19,784 nt of DNA from Bacillota bacterium (GTDB taxonomy: Bacteria; Bacillota; Clostridia; Lachnospirales; WQUN01), in the NCBI GenBank assembly GCA_009782085.1, contig WQUN01000217.1, positions 1 through 19,784 on the forward strand, written 5' to 3'. Made by a program: the position numbers and the translations under genes. Shown in pieces: positions 6,921 through 13,731 of this stretch. The notes beneath the pieces were generated by a model. It was not told the DNA's origin and did not search any database. It was given only the letters and a program-made list of their open reading frames with translations. How positions within the stretch are numbered: position 1 is the first letter of the stretch; each line of letters starts with the position of its first letter.

Positions 6921-6985
6921 CGGAGTGCGGAAACATTTACCGACGACGTCGACAGAGGAGGTTAATGTTTTCGCGCTCCGGTATA
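6916..6985 (+). repeat. 70-bp dispersed palindrome, copy B
   Basis: A full-length copy: left arm from TATACCGGAGTGCGGAAACA, core with CGACGACGTCGACAGAGGAGG, right arm ending TCGCGCTCCGGTATA. It includes AGAGGAGGTTA followed by ATG at 6965, which reads in frame into the flavoprotein gene downstream and would add 18 residues (MFSRSGIVIEVYYGGPIK). It forms the right boundary of the decayed gene at 6757. Confidence 0.85.
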
Positions 6986-7018
6986 GTCATTGAAGTTTAT
7001 TATGGGGGGCCTATAAAA

Positions 7019-7441
7019 TTGAACGACGAGCTCATCGCCAAGGCGGCGGAATTTGCGTCGGCGGCTATTACGGGGTGCTGTGTTCTTGCGCTGATCGACG
7101 GCGACGGCTATCCGACCGCGGCCTCAATTACCCCCTCAAAAACGGAGGGCGTCGAGTATATCTACTTCGGCAACAACATCGAAAGCAATTGGGCCAAGCG
7201 CGCCAGGAAATGCGGCCGCGCCAGCGTCTGCTTCAACTCTGTCCGCCCGGAATGCAACGTCACTTTGGTTGGGGACATTGATGTGATAACCGACGACCCG
7301 GCCATCAAGAAGGAGATGTGGCGCGAGTGGATGGAGGTGTACTACAGCGGCCCGGAAGACCCTAAGTTTTGCGTGCTGCGGTTCAAAACGCGGCGCTACA
7401 GCCTATACATAGACGGGCGGCAAGCCAGAGGCACGCCGTGA
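7019..7441 (+). CDS. pyridoxamine 5'-phosphate oxidase-like flavoprotein
   Basis: A 140-residue protein if started at TTG 7019 (ribosome site GGGGGG, 7004-7009). The sequence LALIDGDGYPTAASITPSKTEGVEYIYFGN and the later CVLRFKTRRYSLYIDGR are typical of the split-barrel, FMN-binding 'general stress protein 26' group of the PNPOx-like superfamily. Such proteins bind FMN or F420 and are mostly uncharacterised; vitamin B6 synthesis should not be assumed. Repeat copy B supplies an alternative, well-placed AGGAGG and in-frame ATG at 6965, giving 158 residues. It converges with the radical SAM gene, 13 bp apart. Confidence 0.75.
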   Translation: MNDELIAKAAEFASAAITGCCVLALIDGDGYPTAASITPSKTEGVEYIYFGNNIESNWAKRARKCGRASVCFNSVRPECNVTLVGDIDVITDDPAIKKEMWREWMEVYYSGPEDPKFCVLRFKTRRYSLYIDGRQARGTP

Positions 7442-7454
7442 TCCCTTGCTCCGT

Positions 7455-8357
7455 TCACACATTCCCCACATAAACATGCCTCAGTCTCTCCTTCGCGATC
7501 CCCTCGAGCCGCCTGAGCGTATTTACCGGGGTCGGCTCGCGCTCCGTCATGCGCCAGCGCGGGAAAAACCGGGACAGATGCAGCGGCAGCTCCGGCGAAA
7601 CCGACGCCAGCCAGCCGCACAGGGCTTCCATCTCCCCGTCGCCGTCGTTTTCGCCCGGGATCACCAATGTCGTCACCTCCACGTGGCAGCGCGCGGCGCA
7701 AAGCCGCACCGTCTCCTTTACAGTCTCCAGGTCGCCGCCGAGTTTTCCGTAAAAAGCGGGGGTGAAGCCCTTTATGTCGATGTTCATGGCGTCGATATAC
7801 GGCAGCAGCTCTTCAAGCGGCCCGGGATTAACCAGGCCGTTCGTGACCAGAACCGACGCGAGGCCGTTTTCTTTCAGTAGCGGGGCCGTGTCCAGCAAAT
7901 ATTCCACAGCGATGAGCGGCTCGTTGTAGGTAAAGGCGACGCCCAGGTTGCCCTCAATCGCGAGGGCGAGCGCCAGCATTTTTTCTGGCGGGATATACTC
8001 CGTCTCCGTCCGTCCGTCCTGACTATCGTCCGGAATTTGCTGAGAAATATCGCTGTTCTGGCAGTACGGGCACCTCATGTTGCAGCCGTAACCGCCGGCG
8101 GACAGTATGCGCCGGCCCGGATGAAAGCGGCGGAGCGGCTTCTTCTCCACGGGGTCGAGGGCCAGGCTCGTGAACCGTCCGTAGCTTTCGGCATAGAGGA
8201 CGCCGCCCGCATTGCGCCGGACGCCGCAAAGGCCCGTCCCGCCCGGCCCCACCGCGCAGAGATGCGGGCAGAGCCTGCAGCGGAGCCGGTCTCCGTCTTT
8301 TTCATAAAACCGAGCCTGTTTCATCCCGGCGTGCGCCTTATCCGAAGGCTCCGCCAT
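7455..8357 (-). CDS. amrS: AmmeMemoRadiSam system radical SAM enzyme
   Basis: A radical S-adenosylmethionine protein of the PflA-like group. With the ATG at 8357 it is 300 residues. The [4Fe-4S] motif C92-NMR-C96-PY-C99-QN is clear, and an N-terminal cysteine cluster (RCRLCPHLC...GLCGVRRN) matches this subfamily. AFTYNEP and a downstream VTTLVIPGEND are also typical. The family always travels with AMMECR1 and Memo/LigB-type proteins; its substrate is not known. ATG 8357 has GGGAG close upstream; ATG 8324 (MKQARFYEK) matches the usual family start but has no ribosome site. It lies downstream of the AMMECR1 fusion gene on the same strand, separated by repeats. Confidence 0.85.
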   Translation of the reverse strand: MAEPSDKAHAGMKQARFYEKDGDRLRCRLCPHLCAVGPGGTGLCGVRRNAGGVLYAESYGRFTSLALDPVEKKPLRRFHPGRRILSAGGYGCNMRCPYCQNSDISQQIPDDSQDGRTETEYIPPEKMLALALAIEGNLGVAFTYNEPLIAVEYLLDTAPLLKENGLASVLVTNGLVNPGPLEELLPYIDAMNIDIKGFTPAFYGKLGGDLETVKETVRLCAARCHVEVTTLVIPGENDGDGEMEALCGWLASVSPELPLHLSRFFPRWRMTEREPTPVNTLRRLEGIAKERLRHVYVGNV

Positions 8358-8410
8358 CCGCTCCCGCCTTTCCGGCCCCCGTAAAATCAACACCCCACGC
8401 GTGAATCTTT

Positions 8411-8431
8411 CCAGTATCCAGTTTCCAGTAT
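8411..8431. repeat. short run of the 7-bp tandem repeat
   Basis: Three consecutive heptads (CCAGTAT, CCAGTTT, CCAGTAT) of the same type as the long array at 8542-8657 but not in phase with it. The TGTCATTCTGAG-type palindrome lies between the two runs, as if placed within a once longer array. Confidence 0.55.
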
Positions 8432-8454
8432 ATCATCCCAAAATTAACTATACA

Positions 8455-8513
8455 TTGTCATTCTGAGGCGAAGCCGAAGAATCTTAGATCCTTCTCTTCG
8501 CTCAGGATGACAA
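8455..8513. repeat. 59-bp TTGTCATTCTGAG palindrome
   Basis: Begins TTGTCATTCTGAGGCGAAG and ends CTTCGCTCAGGATGACAA; the arms are imperfect reverse complements around AATCTTAGATC. Elements of this exact type (TGTCATTCTGAGCGAAGCGAAGAATCT) are widespread intergenic repeats in many bacterial genomes. It lies in the 296-bp gap between the two AmmeMemoRadiSam genes. Confidence 0.75.
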
Positions 8514-8541
8514 ATTGCCCAACTATTTTTGATATGCTTTA

Positions 8542-8657
8542 CTAGTATCCAGCTTCCAGCTTCCAGTTTCTGGTATCCAGTTTCTAGTTTCTAGTTCCTA
8601 GTTTCAAGTTCCTAGTTTCTAGTTTCCAGTTTCCAGTTTCTAGTTTCCAGCATCTAG
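8542..8657. repeat. heptanucleotide tandem repeat, 16 units plus 4 bp
   Basis: Sixteen in-phase 7-mers, consensus C(T/C)AGTTT on the + strand (AAACTAG/AAACTGG on the coding strand), with variants such as CCAGCTT and CTAGTTC. The array ends in CTAG at 8654-8657, and CTA there is the complement of the TAG stop codon of the AMMECR1 fusion gene. So the repeats begin exactly at the end of that gene. Seven is not a multiple of three, so this is not a coding repeat. Confidence 0.85.
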
Positions 8658-10012
8658 CCCCCGTGCCTTACCACCTCGAACCGCTCCAGCGTATACGGCT
8701 CCCTCTCCCCTATCCCGCCTTTTCGCCTCGCGATCGCGATCTGCTCCGCGACCGTGTCCACCCCCGCCAGGTTAGGCAGGAGCAGGCCGCGCTTGCGCCC
8801 GCTGGAAACAATTACGCCGTACCTCGCGGCGTCCAGCGTCTCCGGGCCTTCGGCGGGCTCCGGCGGCGACAGCACGTCCACGCTGTAGGTCAGCTCGTCC
8901 AGCTCGCCGGGCGTTATCGGGTCGAAGCGGGGGTCCTTGGCGGCGGCGGACACGCTGTTCGCCAGTATCTCTTCGGCGATATTCCCGCATGTCGGCGCTA
9001 TGGTGCCGATGCACCCCCTGAGCGCGCCGCTTTTCTTGATCGAGACGAACACTCCTGCTTGCCTGTCCGTCATGTCCGGCGGCAGGCCCTTTGGCACGGC
9101 TATGCTTCGCCCTGTCTTCACGAAGTGCTCCGCGTTTTGCCTGGCCAGCCTGACATAGGCGTCCTCCTTCTCCCTGACGGACTCCATGGCGTCGCGCCTG
9201 TCCGCCCAGAGCCTCGCGAGAAGGCTCGGAGCCTCTTTTTCCCCGGTGAACGCCGCCGTCAGATAGCCCACGCCGAACGGCCCCTCGTAGGACAAAACGC
9301 GGCTCTCCGTTTTCAGCCCGTCCATCGCGCCCGCCAGAATGACGAAGCTCCGCAGGCCGCATTCCCCCGCGTTTTCGCACATGTCGGGGTCGGCGGCGAG
9401 AAGCCTTCGGAAATCCGCGGTCTCCGCGCACTCCCTGGCGAAGGCGTCGAAGGCCGGGCCCTCTTTGGCGAAGCCGTAAGGGCCGTCGGCATTCAGCTTA
9501 TGCGACATGTCGCCGCTGGCTATAAGCAAAATCCGTCTCGAAAGGCTCTCCGCGGCGCGGCGTACGCACATGCCGAAGCGGTAGTGCTCCATCGGCGGCA
9601 GGCCGGAGAGCGAAATCCGGACGATCACCGGCGAGCGCAGAAAATAGAGGGGCACCATCACGCCGTGATCCAAGGCCGGGTTTTTTTCGCCGAGCGGCCC
9701 GGCAGGAATGCCGGCTTCCCCGGCCTCCTCCGCTATGCGGCGGGCGAGCTCCTCGTCATAGAGCGCGCTAATCTTCACATTGCCCGCGCGGAACGCCCCG
9801 AAATCCCCTTTGGCCGACTTGCCCGGAGATATGTGGAAATAGTCCGCGTAGGACACGTTATGCGGCGTGACTATCACGACGGCGTCGGGCGCGTACTCCG
9901 CGGCCTCCGCCGCGATTTGCCCGAAAGCCCGGCGCGTGTCCTGGATCTCGTCTCCCGAGCCGACGCCCGGGACTATCAAAGGCGGATGCGGGACCAGGTA
10001 GGCTTTGAACAT
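8654..10012 (-). CDS. LigB-type dioxygenase domain fused to AMMECR1 (AmmeMemoRadiSam system A/B)
   Basis: A 452-residue two-domain protein. Residues 1 to about 258 are a class III extradiol dioxygenase (LigB) fold, the fold shared by Memo: histidines H9 (VPHPP), H51 (TPHN), H116 (LDHGVMVPL) and H171 (SGDMSHKL) are at the positions where the family holds its metal. Residues about 262-452 are an AMMECR1 domain with the signature LRGCIGT (331-337). The ATG at 10012 has AGGAGGG 5 nt upstream. The radical SAM partner follows, so all three components are covered by two genes. The system is widely conserved but its reaction is unknown. Both domains look complete. Confidence 0.85.
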   Translation of the reverse strand: MFKAYLVPHPPLIVPGVGSGDEIQDTRRAFGQIAAEAAEYAPDAVVIVTPHNVSYADYFHISPGKSAKGDFGAFRAGNVKISALYDEELARRIAEEAGEAGIPAGPLGEKNPALDHGVMVPLYFLRSPVIVRISLSGLPPMEHYRFGMCVRRAAESLSRRILLIASGDMSHKLNADGPYGFAKEGPAFDAFARECAETADFRRLLAADPDMCENAGECGLRSFVILAGAMDGLKTESRVLSYEGPFGVGYLTAAFTGEKEAPSLLARLWADRRDAMESVREKEDAYVRLARQNAEHFVKTGRSIAVPKGLPPDMTDRQAGVFVSIKKSGALRGCIGTIAPTCGNIAEEILANSVSAAAKDPRFDPITPGELDELTYSVDVLSPPEPAEGPETLDAARYGVIVSSGRKRGLLLPNLAGVDTVAEQIAIARRKGGIGEREPYTLERFEVVRHGG

Positions 10013-10031
10013 GCGGACCCTCCTATGCTGT

Positions 10032-10136
10032 TTATACCGGTATTATACCATAAATCAAAAACAAAGATTCGCGGCGCGGATTAAACGGACAGAACGGATA
10101 AGCGCGGATAAATGTTATACCGGAGCGCGAAAACAT
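10032..10136 (-). other. 34-codon upstream open frame started by repeat copy C
   Basis: The repeat's AGAGGAGGTTA and ATG (at 10136, minus strand) open a frame MFSRSGITFIRAYPFCPFNP that ends at a TAA at 10032-10034, 20 bp before the AMMECR1 fusion gene. It has a good ribosome site but unremarkable composition. It would be translated only if transcription starts upstream of the repeat, because the best -10 box lies inside it. Listed as an observation, not a confident gene. Confidence 0.25.
10042..10050 (-). promoter_or_regulatory. extended -10 promoter for the AmmeMemoRadiSam genes
   Basis: Minus-strand TGGTATAAT: a perfect TATAAT (10042-10047) with the TGn extension. No good -35 box is seen at 17 bp. 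The start site would be near 10035, about 23 nt before the ATG. Confidence 0.5.
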
Positions 10137-10271
10137 TAACCTCCTCTGTCGACGTCGTCGGTAAATGTTTTCGCACTCCGGCATAATCCAACACCCATAT
10201 AGGCGGGTAACGCTTGTTTTAGCGCTTAAACATTAATCCGCGTTCATCCGTTTTCATCCGCAAAATCCGCG
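10075..10271. repeat. inverted pair of CCGCG/ATCCG-rich repeats flanking copy C
   Basis: The 40 bp at 10075-10114 (CGCGGATTAAACGGACAGAA...) and the reverse complement of 10231-10271 (CGCGGATTTTGCGGATGAAA...) align over their whole length with a few mismatches. Motifs such as ATTAATCCGCGTTCATCCG are known as common intergenic repeats in several phyla. Palindrome copy C lies between the arms. The gap 10013-10336 holds no other gene. Confidence 0.6.
10116..10185 (-). repeat. 70-bp dispersed palindrome, copy C
   Basis: A full-length copy in the minus orientation: read on the minus strand it has the same core (ACGACGTCGACAGAGGAGG) and ATG as copy B. The right arm on the + strand ends CCGGCATA (one base changed from CCGGTATA). 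It lies upstream of, and points toward, the AMMECR1 fusion gene. Confidence 0.85.
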
Positions 10272-10336
10272 TCCCAAATCTTCGCAAATCTTTGCGCATT
10301 CGCCCTTGCCGTCGGCTCCGCCTGTTCGTTGCCCGC

Positions 10337-11035
10337 CTACCGCCCGATCGCCCTTTGCAGCGCCGCCTCCCCGTGCGCCTCCACTATCGCCAGGATCACC
10401 TCGAACGCCTTCCTGTAGGCCGCGCCGGCGTCCAGGCCGCCGAAGCCGTCCTCAAGCTCCGCCAGGGACACACCCGTACGCCCCGCCAGGTCCGGCCGCC
10501 ACTCGCTGCCGGTGTATTTGTACTCGTAGTAGAGCGCGACGCCCTCCGCGACCCATGCGGCGCATTTGCCGCCAGATTTGACGCCGGTGAGGAAGTGCGC
10601 CAGCTCGTGGACAAGCGGGCCCTTGGACATGAAGACGTCCTTGGCCTTCGCGTCGTCGGCGTTTTGCAGCCAAAGCGACGGCGAAACGATGTAGACGGTC
10701 CCGCCGCGGCACGCGCCGATCGGCGTCCCGCCGGACTTGTCCGGCCCGCCGGGAAAAGCCGGGGCGTCCCGGCAGATCACGAGCTTCGCCCTAACGTCCT
10801 CCGCAACCCCGAAATCCTCGCGCAGAAGCGGGTAGTAGAGGTCTGTCATCCGTTCGATAGTGGGGACGTAGCCGGCGTCCTGCCGGGTGTAGTACACATC
10901 CGAGCAGCCGAAACCGGCTTTGAGATAGCCCACGGGCGCGTCCGGGCGCGCCAAAACCGCGCGGCAGACAGACGCGGTCAAAACCAGCAGGAAAATGTTA
11001 TACACGGTGTAAAGGCGTATCCGCGCCGGGGACAT
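10337..11035 (-). CDS. membrane-anchored HExxH zinc peptidase (peptidase MA-like)
   Basis: A 232-residue protein from ATG 11035 (MSPARIRLY). One hydrophobic segment near the N-terminus (about residues 9-29, YTVYNIFLLVLTASVCRAVL) is a signal anchor, so the rest is probably outside the cell. The zinc site is H143-E144-x-x-H147 (LVHELAHF), with E164 in WVAEGVALYYEY as the likely third ligand; this gluzincin arrangement is typical of peptidase MA-like proteins. The substrate is unknown. A longer frame starts in repeat copy D (11080, MFSHSGMIPEEAGVP), but that start has no ribosome site because the copy lost its AGGAGG. It is monocistronic, with repeat-filled gaps on both sides. Confidence 0.7.
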   Translation of the reverse strand: MSPARIRLYTVYNIFLLVLTASVCRAVLARPDAPVGYLKAGFGCSDVYYTRQDAGYVPTIERMTDLYYPLLREDFGVAEDVRAKLVICRDAPAFPGGPDKSGGTPIGACRGGTVYIVSPSLWLQNADDAKAKDVFMSKGPLVHELAHFLTGVKSGGKCAAWVAEGVALYYEYKYTGSEWRPDLAGRTGVSLAELEDGFGGLDAGAAYRKAFEVILAIVEAHGEAALQRAIGR

Positions 11036-11060
11036 AGGAACACCCGCTTCCTCGGGAATC

Positions 11061-11117
11061 ATACCGGAGTGCGAAAACATCCCACGTCGTCGGTAAATGT
11101 ATTCAGCATCCGGTATA
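11061..11117 (-). repeat. 70-bp dispersed palindrome, copy D (internally deleted)
   Basis: Arms and half the core match copies B and C, but about 13 bp including the AGGAGG are missing, leaving 57 bp. It has the same orientation as copy C, toward the downstream peptidase gene, and its ATG is in frame with that gene. The right arm (TGTATTCAGCATCCGGTATA) resembles the variant arm of copy A. Confidence 0.75.
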
Positions 11118-11179
11118 GACCTTGCGGCGGTCTCTATATTCTATAGCCCTGGGCGCGGTTGCATGAGTATTTCTTCAAA

Positions 11180-12355
11180 TCATCCTATCCTCGCCGCCCC
11201 GCTTTCCCTGGCCGCCTTCGCCACGGCCTCGGCCATGCGCGCGCAGACCCTCCCGTCGAACGGCGACGGGATTATATAGTCCTCTCTCAGATCCCCGTCG
11301 CTTATCAGCCCTGCCAGCGCCCAGGAGGCGGCCATTTTCATCTCGTCGTTTATATCGGAAGCCCGCGCGTCCAGCGCGCCCCGGAATATGCCCGGGAAGG
11401 CCAGCACGTTGTTGATCTGGTTCGGGTAGTCAGACCGGCCCGTGGCCACGATCCGCGCGCCGGCCTGCCTGGCGGCGTCGGGGGTGATCTCCGGGTCGGG
11501 GTTCGCCATCGCGAAGATGATCGGGTCGCGCGACATGGATTTTACCATTTCCCCGGTCACTATGCCCGGCCCGGAAACGCCGATGAACACGTCCGCGCCT
11601 TTCATACAGTCGGCCAGGGAGCCGCTTATCCGCCGCGGGTTCGTGATCCGCGCGAGCTCGTCCAGATGCGGCGCGCCGTAGACAACGTCTCCGGTTATCG
11701 CGCCCTTGCGGTTGCAGAGAGTCACGTCCGCGTATCCCGCGCTGAGAAGCAGCTTCGTCACGGCCACCCCGGCCGCGCCCGCGCCCGACATAACCACTTT
11801 GACCTCCCCGGGCTTCTTGCCGACGATTTTCATGGCGTTCGCGAGGCCCGCCAGCGTGACGACGGCGGTCCCGTGCTGGTCATCGTGAAAAATCGGTATG
11901 TCGCAGGCGGCCTTGAGCTTCCGCTCGATCTCGAAGCAGCGCGGCGCTGAGATGTCCTCCAGGTTTATGCCGCCCCAGCTCCCGGCCATGAGGCTGACGG
12001 CTTTTACAAACTCGTCCGGGTCCTTCGTGCGCACGCAAAGCGGGTACGCGTCGACGCCGCCGAAGCTCTTGAACAGGACGCACTTGCCCTCCATGACGGG
12101 CATCCCGGCCTCCGGGCCTATGTCGCCGAGGCCCAGGACGGCGGTCCCGTCGGTTATGACGGCCACTGTGTTCCAGCGGCGGGTGTAATCGTATGACCTG
12201 GATATATCCTTCTCTATCTCCAGGCACGGCTGCGCCACGCCGGGGGTATAGGCGACGGAAAGCTCCTCCTTCGTCCCGACGGACGCCCGGCAGAGTATCT
12301 CCAGCTTGCCGCGCCATTCCAGGTGTTTTTCCAGGGCCAGCTGCCTGTAATCCAT
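11180..12355 (-). CDS. malic enzyme, NAD(P)-dependent oxaloacetate-decarboxylating
   Basis: Converts malate to pyruvate, CO2 and NAD(P)H in the cytoplasm. 391 residues, the short bacterial form without a phosphotransacetylase domain. Catalytic Y36 (VAYTPGVA) and K91 (PVMEGKCVLFK), the GLGDIGPEAGMP loop, the metal site in FHDDQHGTAVV, and the nucleotide-binding VVMSGAGAAGVAV are all present. The ATG at 12355 has GGAGG with 7-nt spacing. It lies 60 bp downstream of an ABC ATPase gene on the same strand, so it may be cotranscribed, but its role is metabolic rather than export. The cofactor preference is not settled by eye. Confidence 0.92.
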   Translation of the reverse strand: MDYRQLALEKHLEWRGKLEILCRASVGTKEELSVAYTPGVAQPCLEIEKDISRSYDYTRRWNTVAVITDGTAVLGLGDIGPEAGMPVMEGKCVLFKSFGGVDAYPLCVRTKDPDEFVKAVSLMAGSWGGINLEDISAPRCFEIERKLKAACDIPIFHDDQHGTAVVTLAGLANAMKIVGKKPGEVKVVMSGAGAAGVAVTKLLLSAGYADVTLCNRKGAITGDVVYGAPHLDELARITNPRRISGSLADCMKGADVFIGVSGPGIVTGEMVKSMSRDPIIFAMANPDPEITPDAARQAGARIVATGRSDYPNQINNVLAFPGIFRGALDARASDINDEMKMAASWALAGLISDGDLREDYIIPSPFDGRVCARMAEAVAKAARESGAARIG

Positions 12356-12415
12356 TTCAAAGCCTCCAGTGATTTAGATTCTATTTGATAATTCAACCTT
12401 ATTTCCAACTAACCC

Positions 12416-13414
12416 CTACCATGGTCTTCCCGCGGGAACCGCCGGCGCGTCCTCCGGCTCCGCTAGGCGCGCCGCGCTCATGACGACCTTCCCGTCCGCG
12501 AACTCCATTTTTATCCTGTTCCCGCCGACGCCCATCTTCTCGAGATACTCCCGCGGCACCTGCACGCGCCCGGCTCGGTCCAGCACGGCGAACTCCTCGT
12601 GGGTGTCTTTTTCCTGCGCCGTTCCGGCGGCGCCAGCGAAGCCCTCCACGCGCGCCAGGGCGTCTTTGTAGCTCTGCCTCATGATGCTCTCGCTGGAGGT
12701 CTTGCCGTCGCGGATGGCGACCACGCGGTTCACCTTCGTCGCGAGCTGCCTGTCGTGCGTGACTATCACGACCGTCGTGCCCAGCTCCTTGTTGACGCCC
12801 CTCAGCACGTCCAGGATCAGGCCCGTCGTCCTGACGTCCACCGCGCCGGTCGGCTCGTCGGCCAAAAGCACCTTCGGGTCGTTGGCCAAGGCCAGCGCGA
12901 TTGCAACGCGCTGCTGCTCGCCGCCGGAGAGCTGACCGAGCCTGCTTCCCGCCTTGCCGCCGACGCCCGTCAGCGCCAGCAGCCTCGCCGCCTTCTCCCT
13001 TTTCGCCCGCTGCTTCATCCCGCCGCGGAAGTCCATCGGGAGCATGACGTTCTCGATCGCCGTCAGGTAGGGGATCAGGTTTCGCGCGTTGTTCTGCCAC
13101 ACGAAGCCGACGGTCGCGCGCTTGTATTCCACAAGTTCCCTCTCGCCGAGCTTGAACAGGTCCTTCCCGTCCACGTACAGCCGCCCCGCGGACGGCCTGT
13201 CGAGCCCGCCGATCATGTTCAGCAGCGTGGACTTGCCGCTCCCGCTGTTGCCTATGATGGCCATCATCTCGCCGTATTTGATCTGGAGGTCGAGGCCCTG
13301 GAGGGCCAGGACTTCCAGGTCCTTGGTCTTGTATATCTTGACCAGGTTCTCGCAGGAGATAACGTCGGCGGGGGGAGTAGGGGCGGCGTTTTGCCGCCCG
13401 TATGGTTCGTCCAT
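12416..13414 (-). CDS. ABC transporter ATP-binding protein with C-terminal AbrB-like domain
   Basis: A MacB/LolD-type ATPase. From ATG 13414 it is 332 residues. Walker A is GNSGSGKST, the signature LSGGEQQRVAIA, Walker B VLLADEP and the H-loop VIVTHD. The domain is longer than usual: residues about 273-313 (FAVLDRAGRVQVPREYLEKM) read like a swapped-hairpin AbrB/SpoVT-type module, followed by an Ala/Pro-rich tail. No strong ribosome site marks the start; a TTG at 13462 would add 16 residues. It lies downstream of the second ATPase and presumably powers the FtsX permease at 15110-17956. Fusions of this kind occur in other Gram-positive transporters; the tail's role is unknown. Confidence 0.85.
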   Translation of the reverse strand: MDEPYGRQNAAPTPPADVISCENLVKIYKTKDLEVLALQGLDLQIKYGEMMAIIGNSGSGKSTLLNMIGGLDRPSAGRLYVDGKDLFKLGERELVEYKRATVGFVWQNNARNLIPYLTAIENVMLPMDFRGGMKQRAKREKAARLLALTGVGGKAGSRLGQLSGGEQQRVAIALALANDPKVLLADEPTGAVDVRTTGLILDVLRGVNKELGTTVVIVTHDRQLATKVNRVVAIRDGKTSSESIMRQSYKDALARVEGFAGAAGTAQEKDTHEEFAVLDRAGRVQVPREYLEKMGVGGNRIKMEFADGKVVMSAARLAEPEDAPAVPAGRPW

Positions 13415-13475
13415 GATGCTGGTCACCGTCCTGTCAGGCGTCGCTTTACGAATCCCGAACAACCTGAAATTCGTA

Positions 13476-13694
13476 TTATTCCGCGAAATACTTATCTTCT
13501 TTCCATTTTTCGGGTTTGCGTCAATATATCGCTAAATATTACAATATGCTTCTTCATTTCGGATAATCTCATCATAAATATGTAGACAATATCGGTTTAT
13601 TGTCCGACGAGCAAATCGTTACGTGATAATAACCGCTTTGGCTGTAATCATATTCTTTCAATCTGTGATGCTTTCTTACGGGGTATTCATTCAT
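13476..13694 (-). pseudogene. RAYT (REP-associated tyrosine transposase) relic 1
   Basis: From ATG 13694 (ribosome site GGGGAGGAAACG) 40 codons read MNEYPVRKHHRLKEYDYSQS...YYHVTICSSDNKPIL, the typical N-terminus of Y1 transposases of the RAYT/IS200-like group. The frame then ends at TGA (13572-13574). The C-terminal end follows at once in another frame, YDEIIRNEEAYCNI, an internal TAG, RYIDANPK, one more frameshift and WKEDKYFAE with a TAA at 13476-13478. The catalytic middle (HUH motif) is deleted, so about 220 of 550-600 nt remain. It separates the two ATPase genes. Confidence 0.8.
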
Positions 13695-13731
13695 AATCGT
13701 TTCCTCCCCGGGAAAAACATAGTATTTCCTT

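Noticed and set aside
7019..7441. PdxH, vitamin B6 biosynthesis enzyme
   Set aside because: Too short (140 residues) and of the stress-protein-26 type; the pyridoxal-phosphate site of PdxH is not seen.
8663..10084. 473-codon frame opposite the AMMECR1 fusion gene
   Set aside because: Antisense shadow rich in Arg, His and Pro with no recognisable domain; the minus-strand gene has both domains and a strong ribosome site.
11061..11080. Start of the peptidase gene at 11080 inside repeat copy D
   Set aside because: The copy has lost its AGGAGG and the first residues are repeat-derived; ATG 11035 directly precedes the signal anchor.
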